Source: Bacteroidales bacterium
GTDB taxonomy: Bacteria > Bacteroidota > Bacteroidia > Bacteroidales > VadinHA17
Direction: 5' to 3'
DNA length: 6,799 nucleotides
NCBI GenBank assembly: GCA_016936695.1
Contig: JAFGXK010000086.1
Location: 1-6,799, forward strand
The position numbers were made by a program, and so were the translations under genes. Below the pieces are notes generated by a model. It did no database searches and had not been told where the DNA came from. It was given only the letters and a program-made list of their open reading frames with translations. Positions 1 through 5,642 of the stretch are shown in pieces; position 1 is the stretch's first letter, and each line of letters starts with the position of its first letter.

Positions 1-2
1 GC

Positions 3-644
3 CAGGATGACAAAAAGGAGAACAGCTTCAGGGCAGGAACCGTCCTGATGTCAGCTATAAAATTCAATGAACACGAGTTCAGAGGGGTCCTTGAACCATT
101 CGTCCTTAAACACGGGATCGAAGATGCCTTTATCATGTACCTCCATCCCCTGCTTGAAAAGGCCAGGTTGCTCTGGCAGACAGGTAGCCTTTCAAGAGCC
201 CAGGAACAGTTTGTTCGTAATGTAATAAAACAGATACTTACCCGGGAAGATAACAACCTCAAACTGCCTGCCGTAAAGACAAAGGCTGCGGTTGCCATGA
301 TAAATACTTCTGACAACCTGTCAGACAACAATTTTCTGTTTTATAAGTACATCCTGAAAAAAAGAGGATTTGACGTAATATTTACCGGAGGAATCCTTCC
401 GGCCTCGGAGGTGATCGAAATTCATAAGATCAAGCCATTTGAGTATCTTGTGGCAAATTCGGGTTCTTTCGACTTCTCAAGAAAGAAGATAAGCTATTTC
501 AGCAGCATCGGAAAATCTCTTCTCATAAGGAAAATCATACTTACAGATTTCCCCGAGTCAAATGAAAAGAGAATACCCGAGAATATTCTAATCACAAGAA
601 ACCCTGAAGAATTCAGACAGATTATTTCAACACTGAAATTTTAA
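3..644 (+). CDS. C-terminal part of a MerR/LitR-like regulator with a degenerate cobalamin-binding region (5' end outside window)
   Basis: The reading frame is open to the left edge, so the ATG at 48 is probably an internal methionine and the true N-terminus (expected MerR helix-turn-helix) lies outside the window. Numbered from that ATG, residues 6-66 resemble the four-helix B12-binding cap of MerR regulators such as CarH/LitR: LLWQTGSLSRAQEQF keeps the Trp (W43) and, ten residues on, the Glu (E53) of the family's W-x9-E pattern. Residues 76-198 look like the Rossmann-type cobalamin-binding domain, with LFYKYILKKRGFDVIF as its helix and strand. The usual lower-ligand histidine (E-x-x-H-E-x-G type) is missing; the aligned stretch is SDNLSDNNF, with Ser92 where His is expected. 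In the family, cobalamin acts as a light or effector sensor controlling promoters, often of carotenoid genes. I infer a cytoplasmic DNA-binding regulator that may no longer bind B12. It converges on the GSCFA gene 25 bp away. The family call is from memory of motifs. Confidence 0.7.
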   Translation, partial: QDDKKENSFRAGTVLMSAIKFNEHEFRGVLEPFVLKHGIEDAFIMYLHPLLEKARLLWQTGSLSRAQEQFVRNVIKQILTREDNNLKLPAVKTKAAVAMINTSDNLSDNNFLFYKYILKKRGFDVIFTGGILPASEVIEIHKIKPFEYLVANSGSFDFSRKKISYFSSIGKSLLIRKIILTDFPESNEKRIPENILITRNPEEFRQIISTLKF

Positions 645-669
645 ACCGGACTACCCCACACAAAGCGGG

Positions 670-1692
670 TTAATCCTTTTGCTGCTGCTTATTATCCGGA
701 CCAGGCTCTTCTGTCAAAAGTCCCCTGAAATAATCTGCTTCCCTGTCGAGACTGACTGAAGGAAACCTGCTTTTTATCTGCCCTATCTTCGACAGCATGC
801 CTTCGGCAAAATTCCTTATCTCAATTCTGTCATCGGTAAGGATCCGGTGAGACACTGCCTTTGAAATTCCTTCCACTTCATGCCATAAAGTTCCGGAGGA
901 ATCGTCAAAATAACACCGGGTGAATGCTTCCCATATATAATCCACTGCAGTATCCGACAGGTGAAGCATATCGGCACCATAGAACCGGTAATCGCGCAGA
1001 TCGTCCATAACCAGCTCATAAGCAGGAAAATAACCTGGCACTGAGGGATGACCGAGAAGCCTCTCGACAGCAAGAAAGAGTACCGACTTGCTAACCTGGT
1101 TGCCATGAGCTCCATCTTTCCAGTGACGTATGGGGCTGATGGTGAAAACAACTTTCAGTTCAGGAAACAATGACTTAAGATTGTCGAGCAACCCGCTCCA
1201 AAGGCTTACGATTTCATCGGGAGTCAGTAGTTCATGGCTGAAATTTGAAGCAGGTATTTTATGGCAGTTCGACACAATTCTTCCGGACTCCTTCCACCTG
1301 CTTACCCTGGCTGTACCGAAGGTTATAAAAAGGAACCTTGCATCTGTAATGAAAAGCCGCGCTTCCTCCTCCCTCCTGCTGATCCTTTCAAGAACTTTCT
1401 GAGGATCATCCGATGAAAAATCGGTGTAATGATCAAAACTGATCCACCTGCTGCCATGCCGGTAAAGAGTTTCAGGTTCACGTTTCGCCGGGGAGATAAT
1501 TGAATTAATTGTATTGTAAACTGAAACCGGATTGTAGACTGTCCCTGCAGGATTGATCATCACGGGCATGTTTCCGGCCTGCATACGGCTGCCGACTGCA
1601 GTGGCAAAGCACGAACCGATGAACATCACCGGTGTACGGTAACTTACTTTACTGCCCGATGGATCGATTTTGAATGTTGTCCTGAGTTCCAT
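670..1692 (-). CDS. GSCFA domain-containing protein (SGNH-hydrolase-like, function unknown)
   Basis: The 340-residue protein begins with the family signature almost at its N-terminus: FIGSCFA at residues 24-30, preceded by the usual short TTFKI strand and a YRTPVMFIGS lead-in. Further family-like blocks are FLFITFGTARVSRW (about 120-133), the HWKDGAHGNQVSKS block (about 191-204) with its histidines, and ADMLHLSDTAVDYIW (about 240-254), which resembles the D-x-x-H block of SGNH/GDSL esterases. Ser27 of the GSC motif would be the nucleophile by analogy. GSCFA proteins are common in Bacteroidota and some Proteobacteria; no reaction is established for them. There is no signal peptide, so a cytoplasmic location is expected. 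The ATG follows the upstream hydrolase stop by 17 nt on the same strand, so the two are probably co-transcribed. No clear Shine-Dalgarno sequence precedes it. The length is normal for the family. I am confident of the family, not of substrate. Confidence 0.9.
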   Translation of the reverse strand: MELRTTFKIDPSGSKVSYRTPVMFIGSCFATAVGSRMQAGNMPVMINPAGTVYNPVSVYNTINSIISPAKREPETLYRHGSRWISFDHYTDFSSDDPQKVLERISRREEEARLFITDARFLFITFGTARVSRWKESGRIVSNCHKIPASNFSHELLTPDEIVSLWSGLLDNLKSLFPELKVVFTISPIRHWKDGAHGNQVSKSVLFLAVERLLGHPSVPGYFPAYELVMDDLRDYRFYGADMLHLSDTAVDYIWEAFTRCYFDDSSGTLWHEVEGISKAVSHRILTDDRIEIRNFAEGMLSKIGQIKSRFPSVSLDREADYFRGLLTEEPGPDNKQQQKD

Positions 1693-1709
1693 CCGCTGTA
1701 AATTTATTT

Positions 1710-2480
1710 TCAGGATAACTTATCATCAATCCAACTTCTGATAGTGTCGAATACCTCCTGCCGGCAGCTTTCGTTGTGAAGCTCATGGTAAGCCCCCTCC
1801 CAAAGCTTTAACTCAGCAAGGGGAGTTTTTTCCGCAAACTCGCGGCTTCCTTCGTGGGAACAGATCTGATCTCCTGTCCCGTGCATCAGCAGCAAAAGTT
1901 TTTTAAGACCGGATGCATTTTTTAATGTGCCGGATGCCGCCGACATGGCAGAATGAAACAGTGCGACCGATATCAATCCGTGAACCAGGGGATCCTTCCT
2001 GTACTGTTCCACAACAACGGCGTCGCGGGATATATGTTCAACAACCAGTCCCGAGGACTGAACAAACGACGGCATAATATTCTTCATGATCGAGGCCAGC
2101 CTCACTTTCATCCTGGCAGGTTCAAATGTAAGCTTCAGCCATGGGGAGGTGACTATCGCCCCGCTGACATCCGGATTCTTCCTTATCAGATAGGCCAGTA
2201 CAACGCCGCCGCCCATACTATGCCCGTATAGAAACAACGGAATACCAGGAAATGTTTTTCTGCACTCTCTCAGAAGTATGTCAATCATATCGTCGGTAAT
2301 GCCATAACTCCTGATATGCCCCCGCTTTCCGTCGGAACGACCGTGCCCGGGAAGGTCAACACCGGCCACTCCGATCATGGCTTCAGTGAAAAGACCAGCC
2401 CATCCTTCGTACCTCCGGATGTGCTCACCCACACCGTGAACAAGTATTATCATGGCGCGAAGCTTCTCCGCGGGACTCAT
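1710..2480 (-). CDS. Alpha/beta hydrolase, monoacylglycerol lipase / lysophospholipase type (start uncertain)
   Basis: This serine hydrolase has the classic fold landmarks, numbered from the ATG at 2480: the oxyanion region LVHGVGEHIRRY (13-24), DLPGHGRSDGKRGH (42-55), nucleophile elbow GHSMGGG with Ser88, the acid in HGTGDQI (Asp204), and the catalytic histidine in YHELHNE (His232). The GEH..RY and GHGRSDGKRGH motifs place it among monoglyceride lipases/lysophospholipases (Hydrolase_4), which release fatty acids from monoacylglycerols or lysophospholipids. There is no signal peptide. The ATG at 2480 leaves only 13 residues before LVHG, whereas relatives have about 30. The frame continues upstream and encodes TDFNIKLSNGDVLRGFI, the expected first beta strands, back to a TGA at 2562-2564, but contains no ATG, GTG or TTG. 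The real start is therefore either a rare codon or involves the A8 tract (see findings). It is the first gene of a probable two-gene unit with the GSCFA gene. Confidence 0.88.
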   Translation of the reverse strand: MSPAEKLRAMIILVHGVGEHIRRYEGWAGLFTEAMIGVAGVDLPGHGRSDGKRGHIRSYGITDDMIDILLRECRKTFPGIPLFLYGHSMGGGVVLAYLIRKNPDVSGAIVTSPWLKLTFEPARMKVRLASIMKNIMPSFVQSSGLVVEHISRDAVVVEQYRKDPLVHGLISVALFHSAMSAASGTLKNASGLKKLLLLMHGTGDQICSHEGSREFAEKTPLAELKLWEGAYHELHNESCRQEVFDTIRSWIDDKLS

Positions 2481-2536
2481 GATAAAGCCCCTCAGGACAT
2501 CCCCGTTGCTAAGTTTTATATTGAAATCCGTCCCGG

Positions 2537-2544
2537 TTTTTTTT
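2537..2544 (-). other. A8 homopolymer (T8 on the + strand) in the hydrolase 5' coding region
   Basis: Eight identical bases sit where the upstream extension of the hydrolase frame loses any normal start. A GTG at 2563-2565 on the minus strand opens a different frame. Taking one base out of the run would join that GTG to the hydrolase frame and give an N-terminus (MNFCTFNKKTGTDFN...) of the length expected for the family. An indel error, a true frameshift mutation or slippage during expression would all look like this. Confidence 0.5.
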
Positions 2545-2565
2545 GTTAAATGTACAAAAGTTCAC

Positions 2566-2823
2566 AATATGTTCATTTTAAATCATTGACAAACCATAAC
2601 AATTAAGGATGTTCAACAGAAACGGATAAGAAGAGGGCGTGAGGCGTGAGGCGTGAGGTTATACTGGTTTTACTCCAATTGATCACAGCAAACAACTTTT
2701 TTTATTTGGAAATAATTTATAATAGTCACGTAATAAAAGGCTCCTGACATTTGATTATCTGCATTTTAGAAAATTTCATTATCTGGAATGGAATCAACAT
2801 TAACTGATTTTAAGATATTAAGA
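2566..2823. other. Noncoding AT-rich stretch between divergent genes
   Basis: This stretch separates the minus-strand hydrolase from the plus-strand sigma factor. No ORF with coding character was found in either strand. It contains the GGCGTGA triplicate at 2636-2656 and two copies of ATTATCTG (2754-2761 and 2778-2785, 24 bp apart, possibly chance). The promoter for the hydrolase must lie at its left end, but no good TTTG / TAnnTTTG pair was found there; the nearest is TATGGTTTG read on the minus strand at 2590-2598, with one base too many between TA and TTTG. Confidence 0.5.
2636..2656. repeat. Three perfect tandem copies of the heptamer GGCGTGA
   Basis: The copies lie at 2636-2642, 2643-2649 and 2650-2656, followed by GG at 2657-2658 that starts a fourth. 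The tract is GC-rich within an AT-rich spacer, so it stands out from its surroundings. The function is unknown. Confidence 0.9.
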
Positions 2824-2855
2824 TTTGTTTATCTTTATTTCTTTGTGTAGTTTTG
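2824..2855 (+). promoter_or_regulatory. Bacteroidota-type promoter of the 168-aa ECF sigma gene
   Basis: A TTTG at 2824-2827 is followed, after a 20-bp spacer, by TAGTTTTG at 2848-2855, which is a full match to the TAnnTTTG element. The spacing fits the roughly 19-21 bp known for the primary sigma factor of Bacteroidota. Transcription should start near 2862, giving a leader of about 19 nt before the ATG at 2881. The leader has no strong Shine-Dalgarno sequence, which is usual for this phylum. The match suggests the gene is transcribed by the housekeeping polymerase rather than only by its own product. Confidence 0.7.
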
Positions 2856-2880
2856 TCTTCACAATCAAAAAGTAAGAACC

Positions 2881-3387
2881 ATGACAGCACAGGAATTTAA
2901 CAGCAGCCTGATAGAGATGAAAAGCAACCTTCAAAGGTTCGCCATGAGTCTCACATCAGACAGGGATACTGCCCTGGATCTTGTACAGGATACGTATCTG
3001 AAGGCAATAACATACAAGGAGAAATTCGTCGATTATACAAATCTCAAGGCCTGGGTTTTCACAATTATGAAAAACACCTTTATCAACAACTACAGGCGTA
3101 ATGTGAAAGAGAACACTATAATTGACGGTACTCAGGATCTTTACTATCTCAACATGCCCCACGACAAGGGATTCATTTCACCTGAATCAAATTATGCACA
3201 GGGTGAGATCGAAAAAGCGATTGAATCACTCAGCGACGAGTTCAGGATTCCCTTCAAAATGCATATTGAGGGTTATAAATATCACGAGATAGCTGACAAG
3301 CTTGGTCTTAAGATAGGAACTGTTAAAAGCAGGATATTCTTCACAAGGCAGAAACTTATGCAGATGCTTAGCGATTACAGCAGATAG
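2881..3387 (+). CDS. RNA polymerase sigma factor, ECF subfamily (168 aa)
   Basis: The protein has the two-domain layout of ECF sigma factors. Region 2 covers about residues 13-75, with the polymerase-binding helix DTALDLVQDTYLKA (29-42) and the DNA-melting/-10 segment LKAWVFTIMKNTFINNYRR (55-73). Region 4 covers about 108-162, with FRIPFKMHIEGYKYHEIADKLGL and the recognition helix GTVKSRIFFTRQKL (146-159). It would direct core polymerase to a specific promoter set. The short linker containing DLYYLN and SPESNY is typical of a Bacteroidota group frequently found beside MerR-type regulators and carotenoid genes; that group membership is from memory. There is no anti-sigma gene next to it: downstream comes only a repeat tract and a terminator. 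The start is supported by the promoter 26 bp upstream and by the usual N-terminal length. It is very likely a single-gene transcript. Confidence 0.95.
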   Translation: MTAQEFNSSLIEMKSNLQRFAMSLTSDRDTALDLVQDTYLKAITYKEKFVDYTNLKAWVFTIMKNTFINNYRRNVKENTIIDGTQDLYYLNMPHDKGFISPESNYAQGEIEKAIESLSDEFRIPFKMHIEGYKYHEIADKLGLKIGTVKSRIFFTRQKLMQMLSDYSR

Positions 3388-3394
3388 ATTATTA

Positions 3395-3418
3395 GGTTAA
3401 GGTTGAGGTTGAGGTTGA
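3395..3418. repeat. Hexamer tract GGTTRA, four copies
   Basis: GGTTAA at 3395-3400 is followed by three perfect GGTTGA copies at 3401-3406, 3407-3412 and 3413-3418, then a degenerate stretch up to 3444. The tract begins within 10 bp of the sigma gene stop, so it would be in that transcript's 3' untranslated region. Confidence 0.9.
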
Positions 3419-3444
3419 GGTTTAGTTAGAACAAAGTTAGGGTA

Positions 3445-3474
3445 TTAGGTTAGGTTAGGTTAGGTTAGGTTAGG
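3445..3474. repeat. Six perfect tandem TTAGG pentamers (telomere-like)
   Basis: Copies of TTAGG follow each other without interruption from 3445 to 3474. The + strand carries regularly spaced GG pairs, so RNA or DNA of this strand could form a two-layer G-quadruplex. The tract lies in the 3' untranslated region of the ECF gene and ends two bases before the terminator stem. Confidence 0.95.
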
Positions 3475-3475
3475 T

Positions 3476-3501
3476 AAAAGGGCTGAGAATATCAGCCTTT
3501 T
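3476..3501. terminator. Intrinsic terminator, probably bidirectional, between convergent genes
   Basis: The left arm AAAAGGGCTGA (3476-3486) pairs with TCAGCCTTTT (3492-3501) around the loop GAATA, with one bulged G at 3480. On the + strand the stem is followed by a T-rich run (TTTTCCTTTTTTCC), which ends the sigma transcript. On the minus strand the same stem is followed by TTTTACC and can end the three-gene operon. The right arm begins with the stop codon of the minus-strand lipoprotein gene, so the terminator overlaps its last codons. Confidence 0.75.
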
Positions 3502-4544
3502 CCTTTTTTCCGTATTATTACTCCGATTACTGTAAATATCACGAATAATCCTGAGATGACCCACGCCCACTTGTTCAGGACTTTCGATTCGGAATACATT
3601 TCATACTGTTCCGTAAGAAAAAAATCTGACCTGACGGGCCAGAGCAGGAGCCCCGAAGAATCAACAAATCCGTTGGTCTCTGTCAGTTTTCCTGGCATTA
3701 TTGTCCGTGAGGTATAATCCTTAAAGCTTACCCAAAAGTGATCGGCTGCCCGTTCAGCCGCGGAATCGGCTTCTGTTTTATATCTTAACGCATTGGCGTC
3801 TCCTAGGAACTCCCTGAGCAGAGTGCCTTCCGCCCACAGGCTGTCAAAATGTTCAGAGTTCTTTTCAAGAATTGCTGCAAATTCATCTTCCTTTTGCTTC
3901 AATGCTTCCAGACTCATCCCTTCTTCTCCTGCATCACCGGTGAGCCTGGTGAATTCTCCGATCCATTCTGAAACCAGATTTTTTAAGTACCATTTCTCAA
4001 TCTTCTTATCAACAGTGTCATTGAATGCCCTGAAACTAAGGCTGTCAGCTCCATTCAGTTTCTCATCGATGAGACTGGCCGGAGAATAGAACCACTTTAA
4101 TTCATCCTCGCTCAGGAAATTTTTTACCGGATACCCGTATGACATTTTTTTATCGATTATTTCAGAGAATCTGTATCCAGTATTGAACCACCTGAACTTC
4201 TTCCTGAATTCCGCATGCCGCTTTATATCCTTATTTGCTCCGCTGTCGGAAAGGTAAGCGCGGTTGATCTCTTCAACGTTCGAAAACAGTTTTTCAGCAC
4301 GCTTTACCCATATCGTGTCGCCTTCCGTGTTTATCTCAAGTGAGTCGGTGATCGTCCAGGTACTGTCGAAAGGAACCTGAAGATCAGATACCTCAAACTT
4401 GTTTTCGAGGCTTTTCATTTCAATCCTCCTCAATACAGTTCCATCGGGATAAACAATGTTTGTGACAACGGTCTCAGGCTCATTGCATGAAGCAACAATG
4501 ACAAGGACCATTGAAAGGATGAGTTTTAACTTCCTGCTTATCAT
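3492..4544 (-). CDS. Lipoprotein with an additional C-terminal membrane helix, third gene of the ECF operon; unknown family
   Basis: I do not recognise the family. Residues 1-20 form a lipoprotein signal peptide: basic start (RKLK), hydrophobic LILSMVLVIV, and lipobox VASC with Cys20 as the lipidated residue. A large polar, mostly acidic region follows (about 21-320), rich in E, D, S and W and probably largely helical (for example EALKQKEDEFAAILEKNSEH around 210-230). Near the C-terminus is one membrane helix, about 326-344 (WAWVISGLFVIFTVIGVII), followed by the basic tail RKKGKG. Topology follows: a lipid anchor on the outer face of the inner membrane, a periplasmic domain of about 300 residues, then a helix returning the basic tail to the cytoplasm. 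The start lies 4 nt after the stop of the preceding membrane gene, so the two are translationally close and one operon. I infer a sensor, partner or output of the upstream sigma/membrane pair. Its stop codon lies inside the shared terminator. Confidence 0.8.
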   Translation of the reverse strand: MISRKLKLILSMVLVIVASCNEPETVVTNIVYPDGTVLRRIEMKSLENKFEVSDLQVPFDSTWTITDSLEINTEGDTIWVKRAEKLFSNVEEINRAYLSDSGANKDIKRHAEFRKKFRWFNTGYRFSEIIDKKMSYGYPVKNFLSEDELKWFYSPASLIDEKLNGADSLSFRAFNDTVDKKIEKWYLKNLVSEWIGEFTRLTGDAGEEGMSLEALKQKEDEFAAILEKNSEHFDSLWAEGTLLREFLGDANALRYKTEADSAAERAADHFWVSFKDYTSRTIMPGKLTETNGFVDSSGLLLWPVRSDFFLTEQYEMYSESKVLNKWAWVISGLFVIFTVIGVIIRKKGKG

Positions 4545-4548
4545 AATC

Positions 4549-5094
4549 TTAAATATCAGGTTTATATCTTTTATCTTCCTTTAGCATTTTTTCGATATGC
4601 CCTTTCAATTCCGGATCTGCTTCAATTATTCTCAGCAGGTCCTTGTATTTAATCTGCAGATCATTATAAGAATCAAGCAGATCTTCCAACAGGCTCTCCG
4701 ATATCCGGATTTCTCCATCCGGTGACAATCTGGCTGACATCTTGTAAAGGGTGAGCCTCTTATCGAGGGCCGATGAAGAAACGGCTGAACTCTCACTCCC
4801 CATGATTACAACCTGTTTGCCAATGTTTTTCACCTGCCTGAGAATAAAAGCCTGCTGATAGGCGAAAATGGCAACAAGCACAACGGAAACTCCGATAAGG
4901 CTTCTTCTCACCCACCCTATATAAACCCAGCCAAAAAGTGCATCAACGAATTCGGAGAATCTGCCTCTCCCTTGATTCTGGCGCTGGATCCTCCCCATAA
5001 TCTCATTTTCAATAATATCCGGATGCAACAAATCCGGTCTGGAGTTCCTGAGTATCCTCACCAGCTTATCATAACTGTCATTTACCTTTGTCAT
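4549..5094 (-). CDS. Single-pass membrane protein in the anti-sigma position (putative anti-sigma factor)
   Basis: The 181-residue protein has a cytoplasmic-looking, basic N-terminal part (1-60, with helical stretch YDKLVRILRNSRPDLLHPDIIENEIMGRI), one membrane segment at about 65-79 (SLIGVSVVLVAIFAY) after the positive WVRRS, and a C-terminal part of about 100 residues. The C-terminal part contains a charged helical segment LLEDLLDSYNDLQIKYKDLL (about 125-150). It starts 2 nt after the stop of the ECF gene (TAAAGATG), the arrangement expected for sigma/anti-sigma pairs. The architecture (N-terminal inside, one helix, C-terminal outside) fits an anti-sigma factor that holds sigma at the membrane until a periplasmic signal releases it. 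However, there is no zinc anti-sigma H-x3-C-x2-C motif, and the protein has no cysteine at all, so the role is inferred from position and topology only. Confidence 0.75.
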   Translation of the reverse strand: MTKVNDSYDKLVRILRNSRPDLLHPDIIENEIMGRIQRQNQGRGRFSEFVDALFGWVYIGWVRRSLIGVSVVLVAIFAYQQAFILRQVKNIGKQVVIMGSESSAVSSSALDKRLTLYKMSARLSPDGEIRISESLLEDLLDSYNDLQIKYKDLLRIIEADPELKGHIEKMLKEDKRYKPDI

Positions 5095-5096
5095 CT

Positions 5097-5642
5097 TTAT
5101 AAGTACTTCTTCAAAAGTGATCCTATGTTTTTCCTGGCATAATAAAGATTTGCCTTCACCAGTGGTTTTGCTATTCCGGTAATCCTCACTATTTCATCAG
5201 AATCCAGTCCTTCGAGCTCCGAAAGGACAAATACTGTTTTTTGCCTGGGGCTTAATTGGTTTGTCAGCATATTTATTATCCTTGCATTCTCGCTGTTTTC
5301 AAGTTCAGTGTTCCCCTCTTCCGCCACATGATTTGATATTATTTCCCATTCACGTTCGCCGAATCTCTCTTCTTTCTGCCGTTTTTGCTTTCTAAGCTGA
5401 TCATAGCACTTGTTTACCGTAATCCTGTAAACCCATGTCTTATAGCAAGTGATCGTTTTGATTTTTCCAAGTTTCTGCCAAACTGTAACCATCGTATCCT
5501 GAACAATATCGCGTGCCCCATCCTCATCTCCCATTATCCTGAAAGCGACTGAGAAAATCAACGGCGTGGTTTTCTCAACAACCTTCCTGAAATTATGCAG
5601 ATCGCCGTTCCTGCACTCGTCAATAAGTTCCTTTTCTACCAA
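5097..5642 (-). CDS. RNA polymerase sigma factor, ECF subfamily (181 aa), first gene of the operon; TTG start
   Basis: Region 2 spans about residues 24-92, with DEDGARDIVQDTMVTVWQKL (39-58) as the core-binding helix and YKTWVYRITVNKCYDQLRKQKR (67-88) as the -10 binding part. Region 4 spans about 122-178, with LSPRQKTVFVLSELEGLDSDEIVRITGI and the recognition helix KPLVKANLYYARKNI. The linker between them is acidic (EEGNTELENSEN). Like other ECF factors it should recruit core polymerase to a small regulon, probably including its own operon. The reading frame has no ATG or GTG that gives a full-length protein: the first internal methionine is residue 37, after the first helix, and upstream the frame runs to a TGA at 5697-5699 without a normal start. 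The start must therefore be the TTG at 5640-5642. The next gene begins 2 nt after its stop. Confidence 0.93.
   Translation of the reverse strand: MVEKELIDECRNGDLHNFRKVVEKTTPLIFSVAFRIMGDEDGARDIVQDTMVTVWQKLGKIKTITCYKTWVYRITVNKCYDQLRKQKRQKEERFGEREWEIISNHVAEEGNTELENSENARIINMLTNQLSPRQKTVFVLSELEGLDSDEIVRITGIAKPLVKANLYYARKNIGSLLKKYL

Noticed and set aside
640..676. Possible hairpin between the convergent MerR-like and GSCFA genes (AACCG / CGGGTT)
   Set aside because: The stem is short, imperfect and has a long loop, so it is not a convincing terminator.
816..1402. Alternative frames on both strands inside the GSCFA gene (816-1151 minus, 1130-1402 plus)
   Set aside because: They overlap a complete, motif-supported gene and have no coding character of their own.
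2316..2549. 77-codon plus-strand frame overlapping the hydrolase start
   Set aside because: Antisense to clear hydrolase coding sequence, with no recognisable motif.
2590..2598. TATGGTTTG on the minus strand as the hydrolase promoter
   Set aside because: One base too many between TA and TTTG, and no TTTG at the right upstream distance.
2754..2785. Two copies of ATTATCTG 24 bp apart
   Set aside because: Eight bases in AT-rich DNA can recur by chance, and there is no symmetry or promoter overlap to support a binding site.
3388..3480. CRISPR array
   Set aside because: The repeats are 5-6 bp units in direct tandem without spacers, and no cas gene is present.
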